DNA from: Cellulophaga sp. BC115SP
Lineage (GTDB): Bacteria > Bacteroidota > Bacteroidia > Cytophagales > Spirosomataceae
Direction of reading: 5' to 3'
DNA: 64,000 bases
NCBI RefSeq assembly: GCF_009905545.1
Contig: NZ_JAAALB010000005.1
Span: 1 to 64,000, forward strand
Below are positions 43,479-51,532 of the stretch, piece by piece (within the stretch, counting starts at the first letter, position 1; each line of letters opens with the position of its first letter). The notes under the pieces were generated by a model. That model worked only from the letters and a program-made list of their open reading frames with translations. It made no database searches and was not told where the DNA came from. Position numbers and translations under genes: made by a program.

Positions 43479-45446
43479 ATGTTTTATTCTTCAAAGTTTA
43501 TTCCATCAGTAGTAATGCTTGCCTTATGTGCAAGTGTAGAAAGTATTGCTCAAAATTCAGAAAAGACTCAGGTACTTGATGAGGTAGTGGTTAGTACAAA
43601 CAAATATCCTCAAAAGCAGTCTCAGTCAGGAAAGGTTGTTACAGTAATTGATGCTGCTACAATCCAACGTAGCAAAGGTAAAACCATAGGCGAGTTGTTG
43701 AATCAACAAGTTGGTCTTACGGTAATTGGTTCTCAGAATACACTTGGTACTAACCAAGATTTGTATTTGCGTGGCGCAGGCGCTGGTTATACCTTGATTT
43801 TGGTCGATGGCCTGCCTGTATATGACCCTTCTGGTGCTTCTACGTCGTTTGACATCAACTTGATTGCCATTGATCAAATCGAGCGTATCGAGATTTTGAA
43901 AGGCGGTCAGTCTAGCTTGTATGGTTCTGATGCTGTAGCAGGTGTCATTAATATTATTACGACAAAAAATAGTGGTAAAAAATTAGGTCTTGGCGGAAGT
44001 TTGGCAGGTGGTAGCTATGATACCTACCGTGCTAGTGTAAATGCAGGTGGTCAGTACAAAAAAACGACCTATGGTTTGTCGTGGAATGGTACTAAATCAA
44101 ATGGTATTTCTGCGGCTAAACAGCCAGAAACAGCCAAAACTCCTTATGATAATGACGGATTCAAGCAGAATAATTTTCAGGTAAAATTGGGGCAACAGGT
44201 AGGTGAAAACTTAACATTGAAAGCTGATTTGATGAGTAATTATTACAAAACTGACTTGGATGCAGGGGCTTTCAAAGACGAAAAAGACTATACATTTGAA
44301 AATAAAAACTTGCTTTGGTCTGTTGGCGGTGCTTACCAATTGAAAAATGGAAAGTTAACGGTCAATTTTCAGCAAACCAATGGTCAAAGGGTATATGTCG
44401 ATGATTCTGCACATGTAGAAGCTGGAGCATTTGCTAACTATTCTTATGGATACTATCGTGGGGTAGCAAGATTTGCGGAGGCTTACTACGCTCATACATT
44501 TTCTGATAAAATCAAATGGGTATTAGGTGTCGAAAACCGCTGGCAAAATACCGACCAAACGTATGTGTCTATCAGTAGCTATGGCCCTTATGAGAGTCCA
44601 GCTATTAAAGCTTCAACAGCCAATACAAGTTTGTTTAGTGGCTACACTTCTTTGAATTTACAAGACTTCAATGGATTTGGTTTAGAGCTTGGTGGACGTT
44701 ACAACAATCATTCTATTTATGGTAATAACTTTACGTATAATGTTAATCCGTTCTATTGGGTTGGGTCAAGGTTAAAAGTATTAGCTACCTATTCTTCAAG
44801 CTACAAAGCGCCATCCTTATACCAATTATTCTCTCCTTATGGCAACGAAGCTTTGAAGCCAGAGGTAGGTAAAACAGGTGAAATCGGTGCTCAATTTTTT
44901 AGCAAAAATCACCAATCATATATTCGTGGGGTGTACTTCAATCGAAATATCAAAGATGTGATTGCTTATATCAGTATCAATCAAGACCCTTGGGGACGTT
45001 ATGTAAACTTGAGTCAACAAAAAGACCACGGGTTTGAAGTAGATGCTCAATGGGGTATTGGCAAAGCACAAGTGAAAGCTAATTATACCTTTGTAGATGG
45101 CGAAGTAACTACACAAGTAGCTGGTAAAGACACCACCTATGCCAATCTTTTCCGTCGACCAAAGCATACAGTTAACGTAAATGTGGCTTATCAAATCTTG
45201 AAAAATTGGTCAGCTCAATTAGCACTTCGTTCGGTAAGCAAAGCAAGTAGTGGTCCTTACGACGATGCAAAAGTTGTTCTCGGAAATTACACAACATTAG
45301 ATTTTTATACAGAGTATCAAATCAATTCGACTATCAAATTATTCTTTGATTTGAAAAACCTTACAGACAAGGAGTTTTCAGACGCGCCAGGCTACAATAG
45401 CCGTCGTCGTAACTTTATGGCTGGAGCGGTATTTAGTATTCACTAA
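43479..45446 (+). CDS. btuB: TonB-dependent cobalamin receptor (BtuB-like)
   Basis: 655 residues. Signal peptide (MFYSSKFIPSVVMLALCASV...IAQ), TonB-box region near VLDEVVVSTNKYPQ, plug (about 38-150: LLNQQVGLTVIG, LYLRGAGAGYTLILVDGLPVYD, GGQSSLYGSDAVAGVINIIT) and 22-strand barrel ending FMAGAVFSIH. It has no SusC-type N-domain. Its place directly behind the cobalamin riboswitch identifies the ligand as cobalamin or another corrinoid, taken up across the outer membrane with TonB energy. An imperfect hairpin separates it from the next gene. Confidence 0.9.
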   Translation: MFYSSKFIPSVVMLALCASVESIAQNSEKTQVLDEVVVSTNKYPQKQSQSGKVVTVIDAATIQRSKGKTIGELLNQQVGLTVIGSQNTLGTNQDLYLRGAGAGYTLILVDGLPVYDPSGASTSFDINLIAIDQIERIEILKGGQSSLYGSDAVAGVINIITTKNSGKKLGLGGSLAGGSYDTYRASVNAGGQYKKTTYGLSWNGTKSNGISAAKQPETAKTPYDNDGFKQNNFQVKLGQQVGENLTLKADLMSNYYKTDLDAGAFKDEKDYTFENKNLLWSVGGAYQLKNGKLTVNFQQTNGQRVYVDDSAHVEAGAFANYSYGYYRGVARFAEAYYAHTFSDKIKWVLGVENRWQNTDQTYVSISSYGPYESPAIKASTANTSLFSGYTSLNLQDFNGFGLELGGRYNNHSIYGNNFTYNVNPFYWVGSRLKVLATYSSSYKAPSLYQLFSPYGNEALKPEVGKTGEIGAQFFSKNHQSYIRGVYFNRNIKDVIAYISINQDPWGRYVNLSQQKDHGFEVDAQWGIGKAQVKANYTFVDGEVTTQVAGKDTTYANLFRRPKHTVNVNVAYQILKNWSAQLALRSVSKASSGPYDDAKVVLGNYTTLDFYTEYQINSTIKLFFDLKNLTDKEFSDAPGYNSRRRNFMAGAVFSIH

Positions 45447-45509
45447 AAAGCAAGGCAAGGTAGAAAACATTGTTTTTCTGCCTTGCTAACAGTAAAAACG
45501 ATTACAAAC

Positions 45510-46106
45510 ATGACAAAAACACAACTAAATCCACGTGTAAGTCTGCTACTATCAATTGTAATTTTGGTAGGAACAGCACGTCTCATCAACGCCTCATGTC
45601 TCAATCCCTTGAGCAATTTTACGCCAATTGGCGCTATGGGCTTATTTGGAGGTACTTATTTTACTCAACGCTTGAAAGCCTTCGCATTTCCTTTATTGAC
45701 ACTTTTATTTTCTGACTTAATCATCAATGGGATAATTTATGGAGGAAAATACGGTATCATGTATAGCGGCTGGATGTATAACTATGCCATTTTTGCAGGA
45801 ATAGTATTACTAGGAAAAGTCTTGATGAAAAAAGTAAATCTTCAAAATTTCTTATTGAGTGGTGTAGCTGCATCGGTAGGATTTTGGTTGCTGGTTGACT
45901 TTGGTGTTTGGTTTGGTGGAGGTATGGATATTCGCACAGGCGGACCACTTTCAAGAGATTTGAATGGCTTAATCCAATGTTATATCCAAGGATATCCATA
46001 TATGCTTAATTTTTTAGCAGGAACATTGGGTTATGGTGCCGTGATGTTTGGCGCGATTGAATTTGCAAAAATTAAATTACCCAATATTGCCTTTGAACAA
46101 GCTTAG
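45510..46106 (+). CDS. DUF6580-type membrane protein, putative cobalamin-linked transporter
   Basis: 198 residues from ATG 45510 (MTKTQLNPRVSLLLSIVILV). About five to six membrane spans; GAMGLFGGTYF and ISPIG-like loops (NFTPIGAMGLFGG, about 41-53) and GPLSRDLNGLIQCYIQGYPY near the end are the conserved family parts as I recall them. It resembles ECF S-component-like small integral proteins. It lies 63 bases after the BtuB gene under the same riboswitch and before the binding protein and cob genes, so transport of cobalamin or a precursor across the inner membrane is a reasonable inference, since no BtuCD is present here. Confidence 0.7.
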   Translation: MTKTQLNPRVSLLLSIVILVGTARLINASCLNPLSNFTPIGAMGLFGGTYFTQRLKAFAFPLLTLLFSDLIINGIIYGGKYGIMYSGWMYNYAIFAGIVLLGKVLMKKVNLQNFLLSGVAASVGFWLLVDFGVWFGGGMDIRTGGPLSRDLNGLIQCYIQGYPYMLNFLAGTLGYGAVMFGAIEFAKIKLPNIAFEQA

Positions 46107-46309
46107 TATATAGTTCTGAAAAATCTGGTTAATTTTTCAAAGTAACACTCTTTAATTTCTCAATCATACCTATAACCTATTGTTTAATATATACTCGGAT
46201 CAACTATAGTAGTTCTCACCTTTTTTTTAATAATGAATTGTAAATTATTGATAATCAGTAGTTTGTTTGTTTTGAATAAAATTCAATAGGTCTTGAGGTA
46301 AAAGTTTAA

Positions 46310-46346
46310 AAATGTTTCTTCGGCAACTATAGAAACATTTGCCGAA
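46310..46346 (+). other. Interleaved inverted repeats (pseudoknot potential) before the BtuF-like gene
   Basis: AAATGTTTCT (46310-46319) pairs with AGAAACATTT (46331-46340). Loop bases TCGGCAA (46320-46326) pair with TTGCCGA (46339-46345). The order is that of an H-type pseudoknot, overlapping by two bases. It lies 61-97 bases upstream of the next ATG, in a 300-bp gap otherwise without genes. Confidence 0.5.
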
Positions 46347-46406
46347 AGCTGATAGCCCAAACTTTACAGCCAATTACTCTCCAAACCCCATAGCCATTTA
46401 TTTAAT

Positions 46407-47339
46407 ATGAGAGCCTGTTCTTTTTTACCAGCTGCTACCCAGATGATTTATGATATGAATCTTCAAGGAAACCTTTATGGTGTGACATTTGAATGTAGTA
46501 CGGAATCCCGAAAGGAAAAAGCAATTGTGGTGCGTTGTGTATTGGAGGATAATAACTACACGAGCGATGAGATTGATAAAATTTTCTCTTCTTACAAAGC
46601 CCAAGGAAAAAGCCTTTATTACGTAGAGCAGGAGCGTCTCGAAAAAGCCGCTCCAGATGTGGTTTTTACACAGGATGTTTGTGAAGTTTGTCAAATAGAT
46701 ACCGTTTGTACAGCTAGTGCTGTATCTCAACTTCCAAAAGTTCCTGAGTTGGTAGCACTTACACCCAAAAATCTCAAGGATGTATTTGATTGTGCCATTC
46801 AGATTGCAACAGCGTTGGGAAAAGAAGAAGCGGCGTATGAGTATTTATCCAAACTCAATGCTAGAATAGACGTGGTAATTGATACCCTACGTAAACACAA
46901 AGCACCCGTTAGACGAGTGAGCTTATTGGAATGGATTCAGCCCGTATATAATTGTGGACACTGGATACCTTATCAAATTGCTTTTGCAGGAGGAATCGAT
47001 ATGCTAAGTAATCCTGCGGGCTACAGTATTGTGACTGATTTTGATAAAATAAAACGTTATAATCCAGAAGTTTTGGTGATTGCCCCTTGTGGATTCGAAA
47101 CCGAACGTGCTAGAGAAGAGTTATTTCTGCTCGAAAAACAACAAGGCTGGGATGAACTTCAAGCTGTGCAGAACAAACAAGTGTATTTGGCTGACTTTGA
47201 TATGTTTACTCAACCAAGTGCGTCAACACTAGTGAATGGAATAGAGGTATTAGCCGCTTTATTTCATCCTGAAATTTTTGAAATACCAGCACATTTAAAA
47301 CACAAAGCCGTAAATATCTACGAATCAGTATTGGTGTAG
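46407..47339 (+). CDS. BtuF-like cobalamin-binding protein without signal peptide
   Basis: 310 residues of the periplasmic-binding-protein fold (COG0614 type): SFLPAATQMIYDMNLQGNLYGVTFECS at the front, APDVVFTQDVCEVCQID with the C-x2-C pair typical of this cobalamin-binding subgroup, and RRVSLLEWIQPVYNCGHWIPYQIAFAGG later. It lacks a signal peptide or lipobox, and no ABC permease or ATPase gene is nearby, so it may act in the cytoplasm or be exported in another way. It lies inside the cobalamin locus. Binding of corrinoid is inferred from family and context. Confidence 0.8.
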   Translation: MRACSFLPAATQMIYDMNLQGNLYGVTFECSTESRKEKAIVVRCVLEDNNYTSDEIDKIFSSYKAQGKSLYYVEQERLEKAAPDVVFTQDVCEVCQIDTVCTASAVSQLPKVPELVALTPKNLKDVFDCAIQIATALGKEEAAYEYLSKLNARIDVVIDTLRKHKAPVRRVSLLEWIQPVYNCGHWIPYQIAFAGGIDMLSNPAGYSIVTDFDKIKRYNPEVLVIAPCGFETERAREELFLLEKQQGWDELQAVQNKQVYLADFDMFTQPSASTLVNGIEVLAALFHPEIFEIPAHLKHKAVNIYESVLV

Positions 47340-47438
47340 GTATTAGTGCTGAGTTTCGATTGTAAAAATGTCCTTACTTAAAGTAAATGAAATTCCGAAT
47401 GCTGAAAGCCTAAAGCCAACAGCTATAAATATAATACC

Positions 47439-47942
47439 ATGATTTGGATGATTACTGGCGGTGCCAGAAGTGGGAAAAGTAGCTACGGACAAAATCTTGC
47501 CCTCAGTTTTTCGCAATCCCCAACGTATCTTGCCACGGCAAGGCATTGGGATGGTGATTTTGAGAAAAGAATCGAGCGCCATCGTGGCGATCGCGACGAG
47601 CGTTGGACTTTGATAGAAGAAGAAAAAAATATCAGTAAAGTAATCGAAGTCGAAAAGGTGTATATGATTGATTGTGTAACACTTTGGTTGACGAATTTTT
47701 TTATTGATGAAAAAAATGATATTGAGGTTTGTTTAAGCAAAGCCAAACAAGAAATTGATGAATTGGCAAAGCTCAATGCTACGATTATTTTTATTACCAA
47801 CGAATTAGGAATGGGCGTGCACGCTGAAACTGAAATGGGACGAAAGTTTGTAGATTTGCAAGGATGGGTCAACCAATATCTTGCCCAAAAATCAACAAAG
47901 GCAACCTTGATGGTAAGCGGGATTCCTGTGCAGATTAAGTAA
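47439..47942 (+). CDS. cobU: Adenosylcobinamide kinase / adenosylcobinamide-phosphate guanylyltransferase
   Basis: 167 residues, normal CobU size. The P-loop GGARSGKSSYGQ (about 7-18), YLATARHWDGDFEKRIERHR with the guanylylated histidine region, and VTLWLTNFF plus TNELGMGVHAETEMGRKFVD are diagnostic. It phosphorylates adenosylcobinamide and activates it with GMP, the first step of nucleotide-loop assembly. Neighbours supply the other steps (CobT, CobS, CobC). It is 38 bases ahead of the DUF71 gene. Confidence 0.93.
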   Translation: MIWMITGGARSGKSSYGQNLALSFSQSPTYLATARHWDGDFEKRIERHRGDRDERWTLIEEEKNISKVIEVEKVYMIDCVTLWLTNFFIDEKNDIEVCLSKAKQEIDELAKLNATIIFITNELGMGVHAETEMGRKFVDLQGWVNQYLAQKSTKATLMVSGIPVQIK

Positions 47943-47979
47943 TTTTAACTGAATTTTGCTCCTAAACTATTATTTCAAC

Positions 47980-48684
47980 ATGACACACAAAGCCCTCATG
48001 AACTGGTCGGGAGGTAAAGATTCAGCATTGAGTCTTTATCATGCGCTAAAAGACCCTAATTTGAGTGTCGAGACGCTTCTTACCTCGGTTAATGACTCCT
48101 TCAAACGTATTTCTATGCACGGAGTACGTGAAGAGTTGCTCCAACAGCAAGCCAAGAATATTGGCAAACCTCTTGTAACGCTTCGTTTACCAGAAACAGT
48201 TTCCATGGAGGAATATCAGCAACGAATGGCTGAGACATTGAATCCATTACTGGAACAGGGGATTACGCACTCTATTTTTGGGGATATATTTTTAGAAGAT
48301 CTTCGTAAGCACCGAGAGGAGCGTTTGGCTCAACAAGGTATTACAGGTGTTTTTCCTATCTGGAAAAGAGATTCGATGGAATTACTAGAAGAGTTTTGGT
48401 CTTTGGGCTTTCAAACCATTGTGGTTAGTGTGAATGGAAACTTATTAGATAAAAGTTTTTGCGGCAGAATCCTCGACAAAGACTTTGTCAATGACCTTCC
48501 ACCCAATATTGACCCTTGCGGAGAAAATGGTGAGTTTCATACATTCGTTTTTAAAGCACCCTATTTTAGCCAAGAAATTCAATTTGAGGTAGGAGAGACC
48601 GTCGACAAGACCTACGAATACAAGGATGCAGCCCTCAACATGCACCGCACAACACATTACTTTACAGATTTGATTCCTTTATGA
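47980..48684 (+). CDS. DUF71/COG2102 ATP-pyrophosphatase (diphthine-ammonia-ligase-like), B12-locus type
   Basis: 234 residues from ATG 47980. The PP-loop motif WSGGKDSALSLYHAL (about 8-22) shows an ATP-pyrophosphatase; HGVREELLQQQAKNIG, FGDIFLEDLRKHREERL and DPCGENGEFHTFV (about 186-198) are family blocks. Eukaryotic and archaeal relatives amidate diphthine, but bacteria lack diphthamide; comparative genomics has proposed a bacterial subgroup acting in B12 salvage, and its place between cobU and cobT, overlapping cobT by four bases (ATGA), supports that. The reaction (probably amidation of a corrinoid side chain) is not established. Confidence 0.85.
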   Translation: MTHKALMNWSGGKDSALSLYHALKDPNLSVETLLTSVNDSFKRISMHGVREELLQQQAKNIGKPLVTLRLPETVSMEEYQQRMAETLNPLLEQGITHSIFGDIFLEDLRKHREERLAQQGITGVFPIWKRDSMELLEEFWSLGFQTIVVSVNGNLLDKSFCGRILDKDFVNDLPPNIDPCGENGEFHTFVFKAPYFSQEIQFEVGETVDKTYEYKDAALNMHRTTHYFTDLIPL

Positions 48685-49721
48685 AAACGTTCCATATTCC
48701 CGTGCCTGACTCATCTATTTTAGAGGCTATTCAGCATAAAATAGATTTCAAAACCAAACCACTAGGCGCACTGGGGCAATTAGAAAAACTTGCTTTGCGA
48801 ATTTCGCTGATTCAACAAACTTTAAATCCTTCCTTACAAAAACCTCATTTAGTCGTATTTGCAGGTGACCACGGTGCTGCACAAGAAGGCATCAGTAAAT
48901 ATCCTCCCGAAGTGACCTATCAGATGGTTATGAATTTTGTGCAAGGTGGGGCAGCAATAAATGTCTTTTGTCGTCAACATAACATTACCCTAGAGGTGGT
49001 AGATGCAGGTGTTAATGGTACTTTTGAGAAAAACCTTCCTATCATTCACAATAAAATTCCAAATACTTTTGGCACGAACAATTATTTGAAAGAGCCTGCC
49101 ATGAGTATTAAAGAAGGACAAAAATCCATTGATAGAGGAGCTGCACTCATTCAAAAGATTTTTGAAAATGGTTGTAATATCATTGGTTTTGGTGAAATGG
49201 GAATTGGCAACACCTCCTCAGCAAGCTTGATTATGAGTAAAATTTGCAAATTACCATTATCCGAATGTGTGGGTCGAGGAACGGGACTAGATGACCAAGC
49301 GCTAAAAACTAAATTACAACTTCTACAAAAAGCCCAAGATTTACATCGCAGATTAGATACCCCACTAAAAGTTTTGACGGCATTTGGTGGTTTTGAAATT
49401 GCTCAAATGGTAGGAGCTATGCTACAAGCAGCCGAACTAGGTATGATTGTACTGGTGGATGGATTTATCGCAACATCTGCCTATTTGATAGCGCATCAAA
49501 TTGAACCTAATATTTCGCATTATGCCGTTTTTTGTCATCAATCAGACGAGAGCGGTCACAAGGCTATGTTAGATTTCCTAGGAGCCAATGCTTTACTCAA
49601 ATTGGACTTACGCTTAGGGGAGGGCTCAGGCTGTGCCTTGGCATATCCTATTATCCAATCTGCGGTAAACTTTATGAACGAAATGGCTAGTTTTGAGTCA
49701 GCAGGAGTATCCAATGTTTAG
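48681..49721 (+). CDS. cobT: Nicotinate-nucleotide-dimethylbenzimidazole phosphoribosyltransferase
   Basis: 346 residues. KTKPLGALGQLEKLALRI at the front, VVFAGDHGAAQEGISKYPPE, GFGEMGIGNTSSASLIMSK and the C-terminal catalytic-glutamate motif LGEGSGCALAYPII are diagnostic. It makes alpha-ribazole phosphate from dimethylbenzimidazole (or another base) and nicotinate mononucleotide for the lower ligand of cobalamin. Its start overlaps the DUF71 stop, so the two are translationally coupled. The gap to cobS contains a diverged copy of the 101-bp repeat. Confidence 0.94.
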   Translation: MKTFHIPVPDSSILEAIQHKIDFKTKPLGALGQLEKLALRISLIQQTLNPSLQKPHLVVFAGDHGAAQEGISKYPPEVTYQMVMNFVQGGAAINVFCRQHNITLEVVDAGVNGTFEKNLPIIHNKIPNTFGTNNYLKEPAMSIKEGQKSIDRGAALIQKIFENGCNIIGFGEMGIGNTSSASLIMSKICKLPLSECVGRGTGLDDQALKTKLQLLQKAQDLHRRLDTPLKVLTAFGGFEIAQMVGAMLQAAELGMIVLVDGFIATSAYLIAHQIEPNISHYAVFCHQSDESGHKAMLDFLGANALLKLDLRLGEGSGCALAYPIIQSAVNFMNEMASFESAGVSNV

Positions 49722-49842
49722 CTTTGGGCTGTAAGCTGTAGCTATATGAAGTATGCTGAAAGTATAAAAGTGTTTCTAATGAAATTATGATTACATTTTT
49801 TCCTAATGCCTACAGTATATTAATGCAAAATAAAATTTAATT

Positions 49843-49944
49843 TTTGAGCTTTAGGCTTTCAGCTTTGGGCATTTGGCAAAAACATATTTATTGTTACAGA
49901 AAAACATTTTAACACTCTGTGCCTTGTGCCTGTTGCCTTGTGCC
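49843..49944. repeat. Diverged, inverted copy of the 101-bp repeat unit
   Basis: Read on the plus strand, TTTGAGCTTT...GCTTTGGGCA, then GAAAAACATTTTAACACTCT and GCCTTGTGCCTGTTGCCTTG match the reverse complement of the array at 22536-22914, in the same order and at similar spacing. It interrupts the cobalamin operon between cobT and cobS. Confidence 0.7.
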
Positions 49945-49972
49945 TAAATCAGAAAAATTAAATTATCTTATC

Positions 49973-50749
49973 ATGCTAACTCGACAGTTCCATATTTTTC
50001 TCAATGCCCTCATGTTTTATACTCGTATTCCTGTGCCCAAATGGATGAAACATGACGAGGATATGCTCAACCAAGCAACTGTTTATTTCCCAGTGATAGG
50101 TTGGATTGTAGGCGCTATTTCGAGCCTTATTTTTTACCTATTTTCACTGGTATTGCCTTTCCCAATTGCTATTCTTTTGAGTTTGGTTGCAAGTATCCTA
50201 ACAACAGGTGGGTTTCATGAAGATGGATTAGCTGATGTTTGCGATGGATTCGGTGGAGGCTGGACCAAACAGAAAATATTGGATATTATGAAAGACTCAC
50301 GTTTGGGAACATTCGGGTTGTTGGGTCTTGGGTTAGCGCTTGTTTTAAAGGTAAGTAGCCTCTTTTACATCGGAAAAGATTATCAAATTTATGCTCTCAT
50401 GTTGGTACATCCACTCAGTAGATATGCGGCGCTGTCGATGATTTTTACCCATGAATATGTGCGTGAAGATGCCCTAAGCAAGGCAAAACCTATAGGAAAG
50501 AAAATAGGAATAAGTGCTTTTTTCGTTGCTTCTATCTTTGCTTTAATACCAATGTTAATCATTGTTTATGTCACGCAAGATTGGAGAATTATTGGAGTAT
50601 TGATTCCTGTATTCTTAATGCGAGCCTATCTGGCTAGGTATTTTACCAAATGGCTTGGTGGCTACACAGGCGATTGTTTAGGTAGCATTCAACAATTGAC
50701 AGAGGTTATCGCCTATTTGTATTTAGTGGGAATTTGGACAGTAAAATAA
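49973..50749 (+). CDS. cobS: Adenosylcobinamide-GDP ribazoletransferase (cobalamin synthase)
   Basis: 258 residues from ATG 49973; the frame open from 49919 would translate the repeat and is rejected. LTRQFHIFLNALMFYTRIPVPKW at the start, GGFHEDGLADVCDGFGGG with its metal-binding acidic residues and GDCLGSIQQLTEVIAYLYL near the end are the CobS signatures. Six or more membrane spans. It joins GDP-cobinamide and alpha-ribazole (phosphate) in the inner membrane. CobC follows 10 bases later. Confidence 0.93.
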   Translation: MLTRQFHIFLNALMFYTRIPVPKWMKHDEDMLNQATVYFPVIGWIVGAISSLIFYLFSLVLPFPIAILLSLVASILTTGGFHEDGLADVCDGFGGGWTKQKILDIMKDSRLGTFGLLGLGLALVLKVSSLFYIGKDYQIYALMLVHPLSRYAALSMIFTHEYVREDALSKAKPIGKKIGISAFFVASIFALIPMLIIVYVTQDWRIIGVLIPVFLMRAYLARYFTKWLGGYTGDCLGSIQQLTEVIAYLYLVGIWTVK

Positions 50750-50759
50750 GATTTTTATC

Positions 50760-51323
50760 ATGGATATATATCTGATTCGACATACTTCTGTAGATGTTCC
50801 CAAGGGACTGTGTTATGGGCAAAGTGATGTTTCTTTGGCAAAGACCTTTGAGGAGGAAGCAAAAGTTATACAAAAGAAACTTCCATCGACCCAAGTGGAT
50901 TTTGATTTACATTCAAGCCCACTAAGTCGTTGTACTCATTTGATGGAATTTTTGTTTCCAGAAAAAGTATTCCAAACAGATAAAAGGTGGATGGAGATGA
51001 ATTTTGGTGATTGGGAAATGAAGCTTTGGAACGATATTCCAGAGCAAGAAAGTCAAATTTGGATGCAAGACTTTGTCAATGTTCAGACTCCCAATGGTGA
51101 AAGTTTTTCACAAATGATAGAAAGAGTAAAAGCTGTTTGGGAAGAAACTTTACAACAAACTACAAACGATAAAATCATTGTTTGCCATGGTGGCTTATTA
51201 CGAACGATTTTACATTTAATTTTAGAAATTCCCGCTCAAAAAGTCTTCGCAGTCGATATTGATTATGGCGCAGTAATCAAAATACAATATCAATATGGCT
51301 TCTTTAAGGTAAAGTTCTTGTAA
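50760..51323 (+). CDS. cobC: Alpha-ribazole phosphatase (histidine phosphatase family)
   Basis: 187 residues. IYLIRHTSVDVPKGLCYGQSD (catalytic His in RHT), SSPLSRCTHL, the acid motif MEMNFGDWE and VCHGGLLRTIL complete the phosphoglycerate-mutase-like active site, and the CYGQSD segment is typical of CobC. It removes the phosphate from alpha-ribazole-5'-phosphate or adenosylcobalamin-5'-phosphate, the last step of loop assembly. It ends the cobalamin locus; no terminator of note follows for 70 bases. Confidence 0.92.
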   Translation: MDIYLIRHTSVDVPKGLCYGQSDVSLAKTFEEEAKVIQKKLPSTQVDFDLHSSPLSRCTHLMEFLFPEKVFQTDKRWMEMNFGDWEMKLWNDIPEQESQIWMQDFVNVQTPNGESFSQMIERVKAVWEETLQQTTNDKIIVCHGGLLRTILHLILEIPAQKVFAVDIDYGAVIKIQYQYGFFKVKFL

Positions 51324-51377
51324 ATTTTCTCTTCAAAAATCCTTTTGTAAGCTAAATTATCCTTGTGTAGAAATGAA

Positions 51378-51397
51378 AGACGTAAAATATTACGTCT
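51378..51397. repeat. AGACGTAA/TTACGTCT short hairpin
   Basis: AGACGTAA, loop AATA, TTACGTCT: an 8-bp perfect stem after cobC. Same style as the hairpins at 220, 18573 and 26526. It is followed by AAATCACTCAATACC-type sequence, as in the ~190-bp repeats. Confidence 0.45.
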
Positions 51398-51452
51398 CTT
51401 CTTGTGTGAATCTCTAAATCACTCAATACCAAACTCACTCAATATATTTCGT

Positions 51453-51532
51453 GTATATACATTAAATTTTACTGTTCATGAAATGAATAGATAATAATTA
51501 TTGTTACCTTTATAGAAATTTAATGTATATAC
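51453..51532 (+). promoter_or_regulatory. 17-bp inverted repeat abutting the dioxygenase start codon
   Basis: GTATATACATTAAATTT (51453-51469) is the exact reverse complement of 51516-51532, which ends one base before the ATG at 51533. The 46-bp spacer includes the small palindrome TTCATGAA. It could be an operator pair or an mRNA hairpin that hides the start codon. Confidence 0.5.

Noticed and set aside
47483-47872. 129-codon minus-strand frame opposite cobU
   Set aside because: cobU has all family motifs on the plus strand; the antisense frame is a shadow.
49919-49972. Upstream extension of cobS
   Set aside because: It would translate part of the dispersed 101-bp repeat; the conserved CobS N-terminus starts at ATG 49973.
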